Positions 16,245 through 26,659 are shown, counted from the first letter of the stretch. The stretch: 64,000 nucleotides of DNA from Marinobacter sp. S0848L (GCF_023016065.1 NZ_JALKAQ010000011.1:1-64000), one strand, 5' to 3'. Numbers and translations: made by a program. The notes: generated by a model from the sequence alone, not told the origin.

Positions 16245-17693
16245 ATGCCTCAGAATAATAAAGTGCTGGTGCTCAGCAACGACGAAGCCAGACAGCGTGA
16301 TCTGATCACCATTCTGGAATTTGTGGGTGAAGAGCAGATTGTTGCCGGTGACGAGGCGATGGCGCTTTTGCAAAGTGGAGAAGCGGATCAGATAGACTTG
16401 GCGTCCGTTGCCCTTGTTCACGGTGAAGACCGTAACGCCAAGGCGGTGATTGCCTCCGTATGTGAGGCCACGCCGGGCCTGCCAATCCTGTTGGTAGGGG
16501 ATCTCGACACGGAACAATTGCCCGAGGAGCAAGTATCGCGCCTGATTGCTCATATGGAGTGGCCACTCAATTACACCAAGTTCGTCGATTCGCTTTATCG
16601 GGCGCAGATATATCGCGATCAGTACAGTCGTGTTCCGCACCGGGGCATGCAGCGAGGCGTTCAGCTGTTCCGCAGTTTGGTGGGCACCAGTCGGCGCGTG
16701 CAACAGGTTCGCCAGTTGATGGAGCAGGTGGCGGATAAAGATGTCAGTGTTCTGATTACCGGTGAGTCCGGTACCGGCAAAGAAGTGGTCGCCCGCAACC
16801 TCCATTACCACTCTTCCCGTCGCGATAAGCCGTTTGTCCCGGTCAACTGCGGTGCAATTCCCGCAGAATTGTTGGAAAGTGAACTTTTTGGTCATGAAAA
16901 GGGTGCCTTTACCGGCGCAATCACGTCTCGCGTGGGCCGCTTCGAACTTGCGGAGGGGGGCACCTTGTTTCTCGACGAGATCGGCGATATGCCGCTCAAT
17001 ATGCAGGTCAAGATTCTACGGGTGCTGCAGGAGCGAACTTTTGAAAGAGTGGGCAGTAACCGGACCCAATCTGCGGATGTTCGTATTATTGCTGCGACCC
17101 ATAAAAACCTTGAAGACATGATCGAGTCTGGCGACTTCCGCGAAGACCTGTACTATCGCCTGAACGTGTTTCCCATCGAAATGCCCGCGTTAAGAGAACG
17201 GGTAGAAGATCTTCCGTTGTTGATCAATGAGCTGATTTCCAGAATGGAAAAAGAGAAACGCGGTTCCCTGCGCATGAATTCGGCGGCGATCATGAGTCTT
17301 TGTCGCCATGACTGGCCGGGCAATGTCAGGGAATTGGCTAATCTGGTGGAGCGGCTTGCGATTATGCACCCCTATGGCGTGATCGGGGTGCAAGAACTGC
17401 CGAAGAAGTTCCGTTATGTGGACGATTACGACGAGAATCGTCCGGTAGAAGAAACGGGCATGCCGTCTGCCATTCCGGGGCTTGTCGGGCTCGATTCTCC
17501 GGCGCTGCTTCCGGTTAATGGCATCGACCTGAAAGACTATCTGTCGAGTCTTGAGCGCCAGCTTATTCAGCAAGCGTTGGATGAAGCCTCCGGAGTGGTC
17601 GCAAGAGCCGCCGAGAAACTGCGTATCCGGCGTACAACGTTGGTTGAAAAAGTCCGCAAGTACGGCCTGCGGGACGACGCCACCGAGTCCTGA
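16245..17693 (+). CDS. fleQ: Flagellar master regulator FleQ
   Basis: A 482-residue sigma54 activator. Residues 1-125 form a degenerate receiver (FleQ domain) without the usual phospho-acceptor context. The AAA+ domain (about 140-380) has Walker A GESGTGKE (173-180), the sigma54-contact loop GAFTGA (220-225) and Walker [10 protein letters not shown] Fis-type helix-turn-helix closes the protein ([16 protein letters not shown]). FleQ switches on flagellar genes and, in Pseudomonas, represses exopolysaccharide genes in a c-di-GMP- and FleN-dependent way. The FleN partner is encoded 25 kb away in the same window. Confidence 0.96.
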   Translation: MPQNNKVLVLSNDEARQRDLITILEFVGEEQIVAGDEAMALLQSGEADQIDLASVALVHGEDRNAKAVIASVCEATPGLPILLVGDLDTEQLPEEQVSRLIAHMEWPLNYTKFVDSLYRAQIYRDQYSRVPHRGMQRGVQLFRSLVGTSRRVQQVRQLMEQVADKDVSVLITGESGTGKEVVARNLHYHSSRRDKPFVPVNCGAIPAELLESELFGHEKGAFTGAITSRVGRFELAEGGTLFLDEIGDMPLNMQVKILRVLQERTFERVGSNRTQSADVRIIAATHKNLEDMIESGDFREDLYYRLNVFPIEMPALRERVEDLPLLINELISRMEKEKRGSLRMNSAAIMSLCRHDWPGNVRELANLVERLAIMHPYGVIGVQELPKKFRYVDDYDENRPVEETGMPSAIPGLVGLDSPALLPVNGIDLKDYLSSLERQLIQQALDEASGVVARAAEKLRIRRTTLVEKVRKYGLRDDATES

Positions 17694-17753
17694 TTTCTCC
17701 TTCCTTTGGGTGTCAAAGGTTTGAATGCCTTTGGCGCCACCTTCACTTTGGAA

Positions 17754-17780
17754 TGACGTAAAGTCGTCACTTTTCTTTTT
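17754..17780 (+). terminator. Terminator after fleQ
   Basis: TGACG-TAAAGT-CGTCA is followed at once by CTTTTCTTTTT. A longer wobble-containing hairpin (17709-17738) precedes it. Together they separate fleQ from fleSR. Confidence 0.7.
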
Positions 17781-17822
17781 GAGTTTTTCCTTATTCGTTG
17801 AAATGTAACGAAAAATTGGTTT

Positions 17823-17838
17823 TGGCACGTTCCTCGCT
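17823..17838 (+). promoter_or_regulatory. Sigma54 promoter for fleSR
   Basis: TGGCACGTTCCTCGCT has the -24 GG and -12 GC exactly ten bases apart and a perfect TGGCACG half. It lies 63 bp before fleS, matching FleQ-driven control of fleSR in Pseudomonas. Confidence 0.85.
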
Positions 17839-17900
17839 AGATCGGCTCTAAATGGTACATCCGAGTGTTCTGGCCATAAGGCTGGTCTCAGGGGGAAGTT

Positions 17901-19139
17901 ATGAGTCAGGTACAGTTTGTCGTCGAATCAGCGCAGTCTGAAGCAGCTCCGAATGCGGCGGCTGATGCGAACGATAAAGTCACATCGCTGTTTCCTCAGC
18001 AGGACAACGAAGCGGTGGGTTCGGCGCTGGAACTGTTTAACCAGATGTCCCGACAGATCACGGACTCCTATCGGACGCTTGAATCGCGAGTGAATCAATT
18101 GTCGGGCGAGCTCTCTCAGGAGTCTCGGCATCGTCAGCAAGAACTGGAAGAAAAAGAACAGCTCGCGGATCGCCTCTCCACCTTATTGAAAGCCTTGCCA
18201 GCCGGTGTGGTGGTTTTGGACGAACGAGGTGTGGTCAGTCAGTGCAATCCCGCTGCACTGGCACTTCTGGGTGAGCCGCTGGACGGTGAGCGCTGGATTG
18301 ATGTGATCAACCGATGCTTTGCCCCACGCAGTGACGACGGCCATGAGGTGTCGCTGAAAGATGGTCGCCGGGTCAGTATCGAGATCCGAACCATGGAAAA
18401 TCAGCCCGGCCAGCTCATTTTGCTGACGGATCTCACCGAAACCCGTCAACTTCAGTCGCAACTGGCTCATGCCCAGCGCTTGTCGGCTATGGGGAAAATG
18501 GTGGCGTCGCTGGCACATCAGATTCGTACACCACTATCCGCGGCCATTCTGTACGGTGGCCATCTGGGACAACCAGATCTTGATGAAGACATGCGACAGC
18601 GTTGCGCGAACCGGCTTATGTCGCGGCTCAGCCATCTCGAGCACCAAGTCAGGGATATGTTGATTTTCGCCAGAGGCGAAACCCGGCTTGCCGAAGAGTT
18701 GCCCGTGAAAACCTTGATTGGCGCTTTGGACGCCGCTGTCGATGGCTTGAGCCTTGAGGCAGGGATTTCTGTGTCGGTCATGAATGAAGCTGATGATACC
18801 CGCAGCCTCATGTGTAACCGCGACGCCCTGGTCGGAGCCTGCACGAATTTGGTTAACAACAGTCTTGAAGCCGGCGCGACCGAGGTCACTCTGCACCTTG
18901 CCACCTCGGCAAACGATTTGAGTATTCGTGTTCAGGACAACGGGCCCGGCTTTGAGCCCGAGCAGGCACAAAAAATGATGGAAGCGTTTTATACCACCAA
19001 ATCTCACGGCACCGGCTTAGGCCTGGCGGTAGTTCAGGCGGTGGTCAAGGCTCATCAAGGTGAGTTTTCAATTCAATCTGCTGGTCAAGGTGGGGCGGTT
19101 GCACTCATGCAGCTGCCAACGCTGGCCAGTCGGGTTTAA
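17901..19139 (+). CDS. fleS: Flagellar sensor histidine kinase FleS
   Basis: A 412-residue cytoplasmic kinase with no membrane helices. A coiled-coil segment (about 50-95) leads into a PAS domain (about 95-180), then a HisKA domain with phospho-acceptor H206 in LAHQIRTPL (glutamine where many kinases have glutamate), then an HATPase domain with NNSLEAGA, DNGPGF and GTGLGLAVV boxes (about 300-410). It phosphorylates FleR for the middle flagellar tier. A GGGGGAA-type site precedes the ATG. fleR begins 22 bp after its stop. Confidence 0.94.
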   Translation: MSQVQFVVESAQSEAAPNAAADANDKVTSLFPQQDNEAVGSALELFNQMSRQITDSYRTLESRVNQLSGELSQESRHRQQELEEKEQLADRLSTLLKALPAGVVVLDERGVVSQCNPAALALLGEPLDGERWIDVINRCFAPRSDDGHEVSLKDGRRVSIEIRTMENQPGQLILLTDLTETRQLQSQLAHAQRLSAMGKMVASLAHQIRTPLSAAILYGGHLGQPDLDEDMRQRCANRLMSRLSHLEHQVRDMLIFARGETRLAEELPVKTLIGALDAAVDGLSLEAGISVSVMNEADDTRSLMCNRDALVGACTNLVNNSLEAGATEVTLHLATSANDLSIRVQDNGPGFEPEQAQKMMEAFYTTKSHGTGLGLAVVQAVVKAHQGEFSIQSAGQGGAVALMQLPTLASRV

Positions 19140-19161
19140 AGGACAGGTGGAGGCATCAATC

Positions 19162-20598
19162 ATGGCAAAGGCTCATATTCTCATTGTCGAAGATGACCGT
19201 GATCTGAGGGAAGCGTTGGTCACCACGCTGGAGCTGGCCCGGTATCGGGTTTGTGAGGCTGCCAATGCAGAAGAAGCGCTCGAGAGTCTGACGCGTAAGC
19301 CGGTGGATATGGTGATCAGCGACGTCAACATGCCCGGTTTGTCCGGCCACCAGTTACTGGCTGAAGTGCAGCGTCTGTACCCGGGATTGCCCATGATGTT
19401 GATCACCGCATACGGCCAGATCAGTCATGCGGTTTCTGCTATGCAATCCGGTGCGATTGACTACCTTGTAAAGCCTTTTGAACCCCAGGTGTTGGTTGAA
19501 GCGGTCAGCAAAGTGGTGGGTGGTGGTCGACAAGCGTCCGGTGACCAACCGATTGCGGAAGACCCAGTCAGCAAACGCATGTTTCAGCTCGCCAGAAAAG
19601 TGGCGACCAGCGATTCCACGGTGATGATCTCGGGCGAAAGCGGTACCGGCAAAGAAGTCCTGGCGCGCTTTATTCATGAGCAGTCTCCTCGTGCAGACAA
19701 GCCGTTTGTTGCCATCAACTGTGCGGCGATTCCGGAAAATATGCTGGAAGCGATTCTGTTCGGCCATGAAAAAGGTGCTTTCACGGGCGCGGTGGCAACG
19801 TCTCCGGGCAAATTCGAGCAGGCCAACGGCGGCACCCTTCTGCTCGACGAAATTTCTGAAATGGAGCTGGGGCTTCAATCCAAGTTGTTGCGGGTTCTAC
19901 AGGAGCGGGAAGTAGAGCGAGTGGGGGGTAGAAAGACCATCCCTCTGGATGTGCGGGTGCTGGCAACCACCAACCGGGATCTCGGTGACTATGTCCGGGA
20001 AGGGAAATTCCGCGAGGACCTGTACTACCGTTTAACCGTATTCCCGATGCGTTGGCAGCCTCTGCGGGAGCGGCCGCTGGATATCATGCCGCTGGCGAAA
20101 TCGATTCTTAAAAAGCATTGCCGAAAAATGAAACTGACGGGCATCAGTTTTGCCGAGGATGCGCGCACGGCGATGACTGAGTACAGTTGGCCGGGCAATG
20201 TTCGGGAGCTGGACAACGCCGTTCAGCGGGCTTTGGTATTGCATCAGGGCAACGTGATTCATGCGGGCGACCTTTGTCTTGAGATGGGCATTACCGGAGC
20301 AGCCGACATGACGCAAACCGCCGCGTATCCCGGTGGCTCGGTGACGGCTGCGGAACTATCTGACGCGTCACCCGGTGTGATGGAAGAGGACACTCAGGCC
20401 AGCGATACGGTGGGTTCTTTGGGTGATGATCTGCGCCAGCAGGAATTTCGTATGATCATTCAGGCGCTCAAGCATGAGGGCGGTCGCCGCAATCGTGCGG
20501 CAGAACAACTGGGCATCAGCCCTCGTACGCTGCGGTATAAATTAGCTCAGATGCGTGATGCCGGTATCGATCTGGATGCTGAGCTTGCCTTGGCCTGA
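19162..20598 (+). CDS. fleR: Flagellar sigma54-dependent response regulator FleR
   Basis: A 478-residue NtrC-type regulator. The receiver domain (1-120) has phospho-acceptor D54 (VISDVNMPG). The AAA+ domain has Walker A GESGTGKE (158-165) and the sigma54 loop GAFTGA (205-210). The C-terminal Fis helix-turn-helix is RNRAAEQLGISPRTLRYKL. I start it at the ATG at 19162 after GGTGGAGG; the upstream in-frame extension lies inside fleS. FleR activates the class III sigma54 flagellar genes. A linker of about 50 acidic and serine-rich residues separates AAA+ and DNA-binding parts. Confidence 0.95.
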   Translation: MAKAHILIVEDDRDLREALVTTLELARYRVCEAANAEEALESLTRKPVDMVISDVNMPGLSGHQLLAEVQRLYPGLPMMLITAYGQISHAVSAMQSGAIDYLVKPFEPQVLVEAVSKVVGGGRQASGDQPIAEDPVSKRMFQLARKVATSDSTVMISGESGTGKEVLARFIHEQSPRADKPFVAINCAAIPENMLEAILFGHEKGAFTGAVATSPGKFEQANGGTLLLDEISEMELGLQSKLLRVLQEREVERVGGRKTIPLDVRVLATTNRDLGDYVREGKFREDLYYRLTVFPMRWQPLRERPLDIMPLAKSILKKHCRKMKLTGISFAEDARTAMTEYSWPGNVRELDNAVQRALVLHQGNVIHAGDLCLEMGITGAADMTQTAAYPGGSVTAAELSDASPGVMEEDTQASDTVGSLGDDLRQQEFRMIIQALKHEGGRRNRAAEQLGISPRTLRYKLAQMRDAGIDLDAELALA

Positions 20599-20631
20599 AC
20601 TCGTTATTATTCCTTCGTGTTGACTCCTTCA

Positions 20632-20658
20632 GGCACCCGTTCAGGGTGCCGCTTTTTT
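20632..20658 (+). terminator. Terminator after fleSR
   Basis: GGCACCC-GTTCA-GGGTGCC is followed by GCTTTTTT, 34 bp after the fleR stop: a canonical Rho-independent terminator. Confidence 0.9.
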
Positions 20659-20766
20659 GCCTGGCTGATTTAATCAGCGCCGTTCGTAGTCAAAATCCCG
20701 TCAAATTATTGTCTTGCTCGTTTTTATATTTCATTAATTTATTGAATTTAATAAAGAAAGTGGTTT

Positions 20767-20782
20767 TGGCCTGTCGTTTGCT
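20767..20782 (+). promoter_or_regulatory. Sigma54 promoter for the fliE operon
   Basis: TGGCCTGTCGTTTGCT has GG (20768-20769) and GC (20780-20781) ten bases apart, 58 bp before the fliE start. Confidence 0.8.
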
Positions 20783-20839
20783 TTAACGGTTGTATCGAGT
20801 GAATAACTGATGCCCCTCTGGGGTAGCCGGGAGAGTAAA

Positions 20840-21208
20840 ATGGTCCAGCGTGCCGATATAAACAATGTCTTGTCCGAGATTCGGAATCTGCGATCTCAGA
20901 TGATGCAAAATCAGCGTATCGATCAGGATCAGTCCGTGCGTGGCCGGGTGGATGGTCCGCGACCGGTGCAAGAGACCAAAGAAGTACCCAGCTTTAACGA
21001 TATGCTGGGTAAAGCGGTCAACGGTGTGAACGATGTGCAAAAACAGGCCAGTGAGCTCCGAACCGCTTATGAAATGGGTGACCCTAACGTCGATATTACC
21101 CGGGTGATGATCGCTGCCCAGAAATCGACCGTGTCCTTCGAAGCTCTGACTCAGGTGCGAAACCGGGTGGTCCGGGCTTACGAAGACATTATGAATATGC
21201 CGATTTGA
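20840..21208 (+). CDS. fliE: Flagellar hook-basal body protein FliE
   Basis: A 122-residue junction protein that links the MS ring to the proximal rod. The conserved C-terminal part VDITRVMIAAQKSTVSFEALTQVRNRVVRAYEDIMNMPI is typical in order and length, although I quote it only as a landmark in pieces: VDITRVMIA, SFEALTQVRN and AYEDIMNMPI. The ATG at 20840 follows GGGAGAG; the frame is open further upstream without family similarity. It opens a run fliE-F-G-H-I-J with short gaps or overlaps, driven by the sigma54 promoter upstream. Confidence 0.93.
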   Translation: MVQRADINNVLSEIRNLRSQMMQNQRIDQDQSVRGRVDGPRPVQETKEVPSFNDMLGKAVNGVNDVQKQASELRTAYEMGDPNVDITRVMIAAQKSTVSFEALTQVRNRVVRAYEDIMNMPI

Positions 21209-21223
21209 TAACGGAGCACGAGC

Positions 21224-22939
21224 ATGGCAAGCCTACCCGCAGAAACCAACGCCTCCGATCTGCCGGCCTCTCAGGATTCCGGTGCTGGCGAAACCCGCAG
21301 TGATATGCTGCTTGGGTTCAATCGTCTGAACCTGTTGCGCCAGATTGGCCTGATGGTGGGCTTGGCCGCCAGCGTGGCCCTTGGTGTTGCCGTGGTGCTG
21401 TGGGCCCAGGAGCCCAACTATCAGCCTGTGGTCGGAGATTTGTCTGCCTACAACCCGCAAGACGTTACCAGCATTCTGGAGAGCAACGGCATTGACTACA
21501 AAATGGATACCCGCACCGGCGCTTTGCTGGTGCCCTCGGAACAGGTTTATGACGCGCGCCTGAAACTCGCGGCAGAAGGGGTCACTGACCAGAAGACCAT
21601 CGGTTATGAATTGCTCGATCAGGAACGTGGCTTGGGCACCTCGCAGTTTATGGAAACCATCAGTTACCGTCGGGGACTGGAAGGCGAGCTGGCCCGAACC
21701 ATCGCCAGCATGCGTGGTGTTCGTAATGCCCGGGTTCATCTGGCGATTCCGGAACGTTCCGTCTTTATTCGCGATGCCCGCGAGCCCAGTGCTTCAATCT
21801 TTCTGGAAGTGTTTGCCGGCCGGCGCCCGGAGCAGGAGCAGATCCGCGCCATCGTGAATCTGGTTGCCGGCAGCATTCCGATGATGAACCGCGATCAGGT
21901 GACCGTGGTTGATCAGAACGGCAATTTGCTGACCGGAGAAGAGTCCAACATGAAAACCGATACTGATCGAATGAAAGATCAGTATGAATACACCAGCCGC
22001 ATTGAAGAGCGCTTGTCTCGTCGCGTGGCCTCTTTGATCTCACCCATTGTTGGTGATGGCCGCTACCGCGCAGAGGTTTCCGCGGACCTGGACTTCTCTG
22101 CCGTTGAGCGCGCAGAAGAACTTTATAATCCCGAGCAGCAAGCCATTCGCAGTGAGCGGGAACTGACCGAACAGCGTGGTGCGGGTAATCTGATGTCCGG
22201 AGTGCCGGGCGCGCTCTCGAATCAGCCGCCGGGTGAGGCGACCGTGCCGGAAGTGGCCGGTGCAGCGGTCGATGAAGACGGCAATCCGATTGCGCCTCCG
22301 GTAAACGTGCGCAGAGAAGCCACTCGCAACTACGAAATTGACCGTACGGTAAGCTATACCCGCCAAGAACTGGGTGCTGTAAAACGGGTTACCGTCGCGC
22401 TGGCGGTGGATGATATGAAGGTCGTTGACCCTCAAACCGGCGAAGTCACCTATGAGCCATGGCCAGAAGCCGAATTGCAGCGGTTGGCCATGTTGGTGCG
22501 CGATGCGGTAGGTTACTCGGCAGAGCGGGGAGATAGTGTGACCGTGATGAATACGCCGTTTGCGCCAGAGGAATCTGTAACCTTCGAGCAGCCAAGCTTC
22601 TGGGAACAACCCTGGTTCTGGGATTTGATGAAGCAAGTGTTGGCGGGGTTGGTTATTCTGATCTTGGTGCTCGGTTTGCTGCGGCCAACTTTGAAAGCCT
22701 TGTCGGGCGGCGGACAGCGTGATCGCGACCTCGGCTCAGACGGCGATGGTTACGGATCGCTTGATGGATTAGAGGGCGACAAGGCGCTGCAAAATGCCAT
22801 GTCGTCTCAGGACGATCTGCTGTTGCCGGGCGCAACAGACAGTTATGATAGGCAGTTGAATGCACTCAAAGGCCTGATTGCCGAAGATCCCAGTCGGGTA
22901 GCACAGGTCATGCGCCAGTGGGTGAACGTCGATGACTGA
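21224..22939 (+). CDS. fliF: Flagellar MS-ring protein FliF
   Basis: A 571-residue membrane protein with two transmembrane helices (about 45-65 and 468-488) that flank a large periplasmic ring-forming region with YscJ/FliF domains. Landmarks are LLDQERGLGTSQF and GVRNARVHLAIPERSVFIRD. The cytoplasmic C-terminus, which binds FliG, is acidic. It seeds basal-body and export-apparatus assembly. The stop overlaps the fliG start by 8 bases. Confidence 0.96.
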   Translation: MASLPAETNASDLPASQDSGAGETRSDMLLGFNRLNLLRQIGLMVGLAASVALGVAVVLWAQEPNYQPVVGDLSAYNPQDVTSILESNGIDYKMDTRTGALLVPSEQVYDARLKLAAEGVTDQKTIGYELLDQERGLGTSQFMETISYRRGLEGELARTIASMRGVRNARVHLAIPERSVFIRDAREPSASIFLEVFAGRRPEQEQIRAIVNLVAGSIPMMNRDQVTVVDQNGNLLTGEESNMKTDTDRMKDQYEYTSRIEERLSRRVASLISPIVGDGRYRAEVSADLDFSAVERAEELYNPEQQAIRSERELTEQRGAGNLMSGVPGALSNQPPGEATVPEVAGAAVDEDGNPIAPPVNVRREATRNYEIDRTVSYTRQELGAVKRVTVALAVDDMKVVDPQTGEVTYEPWPEAELQRLAMLVRDAVGYSAERGDSVTVMNTPFAPEESVTFEQPSFWEQPWFWDLMKQVLAGLVILILVLGLLRPTLKALSGGGQRDRDLGSDGDGYGSLDGLEGDKALQNAMSSQDDLLLPGATDSYDRQLNALKGLIAEDPSRVAQVMRQWVNVDD

Positions 22940-23963
22940 ACAAAATGCCGGCCAGGGGCAAGCCCCGCAACGTAAAATCTCGCGCGTCGAGCAGGCCGCT
23001 ATCTTGCTGATGTCGCTGGGTGAAAGCGATGCAGCGGAAGTACTCAAGCACATGGGCCCGAAAGAGGTCCAGCGTGTGGGTGTGGCCATGGCCCAGATGC
23101 AAGACGTTTCCAAAGACGAGGTTGCCTTCGTATTGAATCAGTTTGTCGATGCCGTGGGCGGGCAAACGGGTTTGGGGGTCGGCAATGACGACTACATCCG
23201 CGCCATGCTCACTCAGGCCCTGGGCGACGATAAAGCAGCCAGCTTGATCGACCGCATTCTGGTGGGCGGTAACACCACAGGGCTTGATACTCTGAAGTGG
23301 ATGGAGCCTCGTGCGGTGGGCGATATCATCCGGTATGAGCACCCTCAGATACAGGCTATCGTCATTTCCTACCTGGACCCGGACCAGTCTGCCGAAATTT
23401 TGGCAACGCTCGACCCCAAGGTACGTTTAGACGTTGTCATGCGTGTCGCCTCGCTGGAAACCATTCAGCCCCAGGCATTGCAAGAGCTCAACAGCATTCT
23501 GGAAAAACAGTTCTCGGGCGGGTCTGCCGGCCAGGCCAGTCGCATTGGCGGGGTGAAGCGGGCCGCCGATATTATGAACTTCATGGATCGTTCGATCGAA
23601 GGCAGCTTGCTGGATTCCATCAAAGATATGGACCCGGATCTGGCGACCACCATCGAAGACCTCATGTTTGTGTTCGACAACCTCAAAGACGTAGACGACC
23701 GGGGCATTCAGGCTCTGCTCAGAGAAGTCTCATCCGAAGTGCTGGTGGTTGCGCTTAAAGGTGCCGATGACGCGGTGAAAGACAAGATCTTTGCCAATAT
23801 GTCCAAGCGGGCGGCCGAATTGCTGCAGGATGACCTGGAAGCGAAAGGCCCGGTTAAGGTCAGTGAAGTTGAAGCGGCGCAAAAAGACATCATTACTGTG
23901 GCTCGCAGAATGGCAGAGGCTGGCGAAATATCGCTGGGCGGCGCCGGTGAAGAAATGATGTGA
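22932..23963 (+). CDS. fliG: Flagellar motor switch protein FliG
   Basis: A 343-residue rotor protein of standard length, made of armadillo-like helices. It has the EHPQ motif (YEHPQIQAIV, about residues 134-143) and the charged C-terminal helix that meets the stator (DVDDRGIQALLREV). It joins FliF to FliM and turns ion flow into torque. It overlaps fliF by 8 bases and fliH by 4 bases. Confidence 0.96.
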   Translation: MTEQNAGQGQAPQRKISRVEQAAILLMSLGESDAAEVLKHMGPKEVQRVGVAMAQMQDVSKDEVAFVLNQFVDAVGGQTGLGVGNDDYIRAMLTQALGDDKAASLIDRILVGGNTTGLDTLKWMEPRAVGDIIRYEHPQIQAIVISYLDPDQSAEILATLDPKVRLDVVMRVASLETIQPQALQELNSILEKQFSGGSAGQASRIGGVKRAADIMNFMDRSIEGSLLDSIKDMDPDLATTIEDLMFVFDNLKDVDDRGIQALLREVSSEVLVVALKGADDAVKDKIFANMSKRAAELLQDDLEAKGPVKVSEVEAAQKDIITVARRMAEAGEISLGGAGEEMM

Positions 23964-24844
23964 TGAAAGATTCTGATCAGGACGACAAGTTTATCCCCAA
24001 AGAAAACCTGACTGCCTGGGAGCGGTGGGAGTTGCCATTGCTGGACGAGCAAGGCAATCAGGTTGCCCGTGAGGAAGAGGTTAAACCGCTTACGGCGGCT
24101 AATCTGCAGGAGATTCGGGAAGCGGCTCGCGCCGACGGCTATCAGGAAGGGCGCGACACCGGTTATCAGGAAGGTTTTGAGCAGGGGCGAGCTGAAGGCC
24201 ACCAAGAAGGTGTGGCAGCGGGCGAAGCGGAAGGCCGGGAACTGGGCCGTCAGCAAGCAACTGAGGCTATTCAGCAGGAAAACGCCTCTCGAATGGCGCG
24301 TCTCGATCAAATTCTGGGTGAGTTGTTGTTGCCTATCGAGCGCCATGAAGCCGAGCTGGAATCGGCGTTGGTGAACCTGACAACGGTATTGGCCAGGGCT
24401 GTCGTTTATCGAGAACTCAGTATCGACACCTCCCAGATTCGCGAGGTTGTCCGAAAGGCACTTAAGTCGTTACCGTCAACCGCTGAAAATGTGCGCCTAT
24501 CTATTCACCCGGACGATTTTGACGCAGTCAGTGAAGTGGCTGAGCGTATGGAAGCCAAGCCTTCGATCATTCAAGACGACAGTTTGATGCCCGGTGGTTG
24601 TCGGGTTGAAACCCGTAACAGTTTGGTTGATTACACCGTCGAAAAGCGCTTTCAGCGAGCCGTTCAGAATATGCTGGAAGAACAGTTGGCCAGCGAGGAC
24701 CCGTCTGAAAGCAGTCAGGCGACTGCCTCTCTGGGAGAAGTGACTGATTTCCATCGGGACCTGCTGGACGATACCGGCAGCTCCGCAGACGCCAAACCGG
24801 ATCACGGTGCGCAGGATGACGGCGATGACCACCCGACTGGTTAA
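23960..24844 (+). CDS. fliH: Flagellar export-apparatus stator protein FliH
   Basis: A 294-residue regulator of the FliI ATPase. The central part (about 50-110) shows the glycine repeat typical of Fli[23 protein letters not shown] and further steps of four, which predicts a helix pair packed through small residues. The C-terminal domain (about 120-240) binds FliI. A disordered acidic tail of about 50 residues extends beyond the usual end, so it is somewhat longer than the enterobacterial protein. It begins in a 4-base overlap with fliG. Confidence 0.92.
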   Translation: MMKDSDQDDKFIPKENLTAWERWELPLLDEQGNQVAREEEVKPLTAANLQEIREAARADGYQEGRDTGYQEGFEQGRAEGHQEGVAAGEAEGRELGRQQATEAIQQENASRMARLDQILGELLLPIERHEAELESALVNLTTVLARAVVYRELSIDTSQIREVVRKALKSLPSTAENVRLSIHPDDFDAVSEVAERMEAKPSIIQDDSLMPGGCRVETRNSLVDYTVEKRFQRAVQNMLEEQLASEDPSESSQATASLGEVTDFHRDLLDDTGSSADAKPDHGAQDDGDDHPTG

Positions 24845-26216
24845 GCGTCTGAACCAGCTGCAGGCGGCTATCGGGCAAGAACCGGAGCCTGAGCTTTCCG
24901 GCCGTTTAACCCGAATGGTTGGGCTCACGCTCGAGTGCGTGGGCTGCCCGATGGTGGTTGGCGACCGCTGCCTGATTGAAGGTGAAGGCACCGGTAGTGT
25001 TGAAGCCGAAGTGGTGGGCTTCGAAGAAGACAAAGTTTACCTCATGCCGCTTGCGGCCATTGAGGGTCTGAAGCCCGGCGCCCGAGTCATTCCGCTTTCC
25101 TCCGCGAGCCGAGTGCCGGTGGGCCCCCATATGCTGGGCCGGGTTCTGAACGGGGCCGGTGAAGCGTTGGACGGAAAAGGGCCGCTTCAGGCCGAAGCCC
25201 GTGTTCCTCTTAGCGGCGACATCATTAACCCCTTGCATCGGGCACCAGTGCGCGAGTCGATGGATGTGGGCATTCGTGCCATCAACTCACTTCTCACGGT
25301 CGGCCAAGGCCAGCGATTGGGGCTGTTTGCCGGCAGTGGTGTCGGTAAAAGTATGTTGCTGGGCATGATGACCCGGTTTACCAACGCCGACATCACCATC
25401 GTTGGCTTGATCGGTGAACGGGGCCGGGAAGTTAAAGAATTTATCGAGGATATTCTGGGCGAGGAGGGGCTGGCGCGTTCCGTGGTAGTGGCATCCCCGG
25501 CCGATGATTCCCCGCTGATGCGGCTGCGGGCGGCCATGTTGACCACCCGAATTGCCGAATACTATCGAGATCAAGGTAAGCGGGTCTTGCTACTGATGGA
25601 CTCGCTCACCCGCTACGCACAAGCCCAGCGGGAAATTGCGCTCGCAGTCGGCGAACCGCCGGCGACCAAAGGCTATCCACCCTCGGTGTTTGCGAAATTG
25701 CCTCAATTGGTTGAGCGTACGGGCAATGGCCGCCCGGGTGGCGGCTCTATCACCGCGTTCTATACCGTGCTCACGGAGGGTGATGACCAGCAAGATCCGG
25801 TTGCCGATGCAGCCAGAGCGATACTCGATGGCCACATTGTGTTGTCCCGGCGGCTGGCGGAAGAGGGGCACTATCCCGCCATTGACGTGGAAGCCTCGAT
25901 CAGCCGGGTCATGCCGCAAGTGACCCAGCCGGACCATTTCTCCCGGGCCCAGCGTTTCAAACAGGTGTACTCCCGATACCAGCAAGCCCGTGATCTCATC
26001 AGTGTGGGCGCTTACGTGAAAGGTTCCGACCCTGAAACCGACTTTGCCATCCAGCACATTGCCAACATGCGGCAGTTTCTCCAGCAGGATCTTAACGAAA
26101 GCGCGCCTTTGGCCGAGAGTATTGATCAGCTATTGGCGGTAGTGCCAGAACGACGCTCGCCAGACCGGCTCAGAAATCCGGCGCCGGGTGCCGCGGCCGA
26201 TCGGAGTCAGGGTTAA
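24825..26216 (+). CDS. fliI: Flagellum-specific ATPase FliI
   Basis: A rotary ATPase of the F1-beta type, about 463 residues from the ATG at 24825. Walker A is AGSGVGKS (about 169-176), Walker B lies in [18 protein letters not shown], and [14 protein letters not shown] is the family signature. It drives unfolding and delivery of flagellar substrates to the export gate with FliH and FliJ. In-frame starts at 24807 (GTG) and 24816 are also possible; I prefer the one that aligns with family N-termini. It overlaps the end of fliH by 20 bases and fliJ by one base (TAATG). Confidence 0.95.
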   Translation: MTTRLVKRLNQLQAAIGQEPEPELSGRLTRMVGLTLECVGCPMVVGDRCLIEGEGTGSVEAEVVGFEEDKVYLMPLAAIEGLKPGARVIPLSSASRVPVGPHMLGRVLNGAGEALDGKGPLQAEARVPLSGDIINPLHRAPVRESMDVGIRAINSLLTVGQGQRLGLFAGSGVGKSMLLGMMTRFTNADITIVGLIGERGREVKEFIEDILGEEGLARSVVVASPADDSPLMRLRAAMLTTRIAEYYRDQGKRVLLLMDSLTRYAQAQREIALAVGEPPATKGYPPSVFAKLPQLVERTGNGRPGGGSITAFYTVLTEGDDQQDPVADAARAILDGHIVLSRRLAEEGHYPAIDVEASISRVMPQVTQPDHFSRAQRFKQVYSRYQQARDLISVGAYVKGSDPETDFAIQHIANMRQFLQQDLNESAPLAESIDQLLAVVPERRSPDRLRNPAPGAAADRSQG

Positions 26217-26659
26217 TGTTGCGCTCAAAACGGTTGGAAGTTGTGCTGGCTTTGGAAGAGCGCAAAGAGAGTGAGGCGCTGGATCGCCTGGGCGAAGCCC
26301 GAAAACAGGTTGAAGCGCATAAAGAGCAAGTTGAGAATCTGGAACGCTATCAGCAAGAATACCGGGATCAGATTCGGGCAAGTCAACAAGGGGTGGTTGC
26401 AGTGGCCCGCCTGCAAGCGTGGCAGGCGTTTATTGGTCAGCTCGATCAGGTCATTTCCCAGCAGCAGCGACAGCTTCAGCAAGCGGAACAGGTGTTTGAG
26501 GCGCGGCGGCAAGAGTGGTTGCAGGCGTGGGAGCGAAAGCGGGGCATGGAGCGTTATATCGAAACCTGCCGCCAGCAGGAGCAGCAGGTTCAGGACGCCA
26601 AAGAACAAAAACTGGCAGACGAAGCAGCGGGCAGGGCCTTTGCCCGGCGTCAGCGCTAA
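26216..26659 (+). CDS. fliJ: Flagellar export chaperone FliJ
   Basis: A 147-residue all-helical coiled-coil protein, rich in glutamine, glutamate and arginine, as expected for FliJ, the central stalk of the FliI ring and chaperone escort protein. Its ATG shares a base with the fliI stop. It closes the fliE-J run; the next gene starts 136 bp later. Confidence 0.9.
   Translation: MLRSKRLEVVLALEERKESEALDRLGEARKQVEAHKEQVENLERYQQEYRDQIRASQQGVVAVARLQAWQAFIGQLDQVISQQQRQLQQAEQVFEARRQEWLQAWERKRGMERYIETCRQQEQQVQDAKEQKLADEAAGRAFARRQR

Noticed and set aside
16206..16895. 229-codon open frame on the minus strand inside fleQ
   Set aside because: It is fully antisense to the strongly conserved fleQ AAA+ and receiver regions and has no ribosome site or family motif.
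24120..24260. Repeated GAAGG/GGGCG units in fliH as a DNA tandem repeat
   Set aside because: The period follows the four-residue glycine spacing that is a normal protein feature of FliH; it is not a separate DNA repeat.
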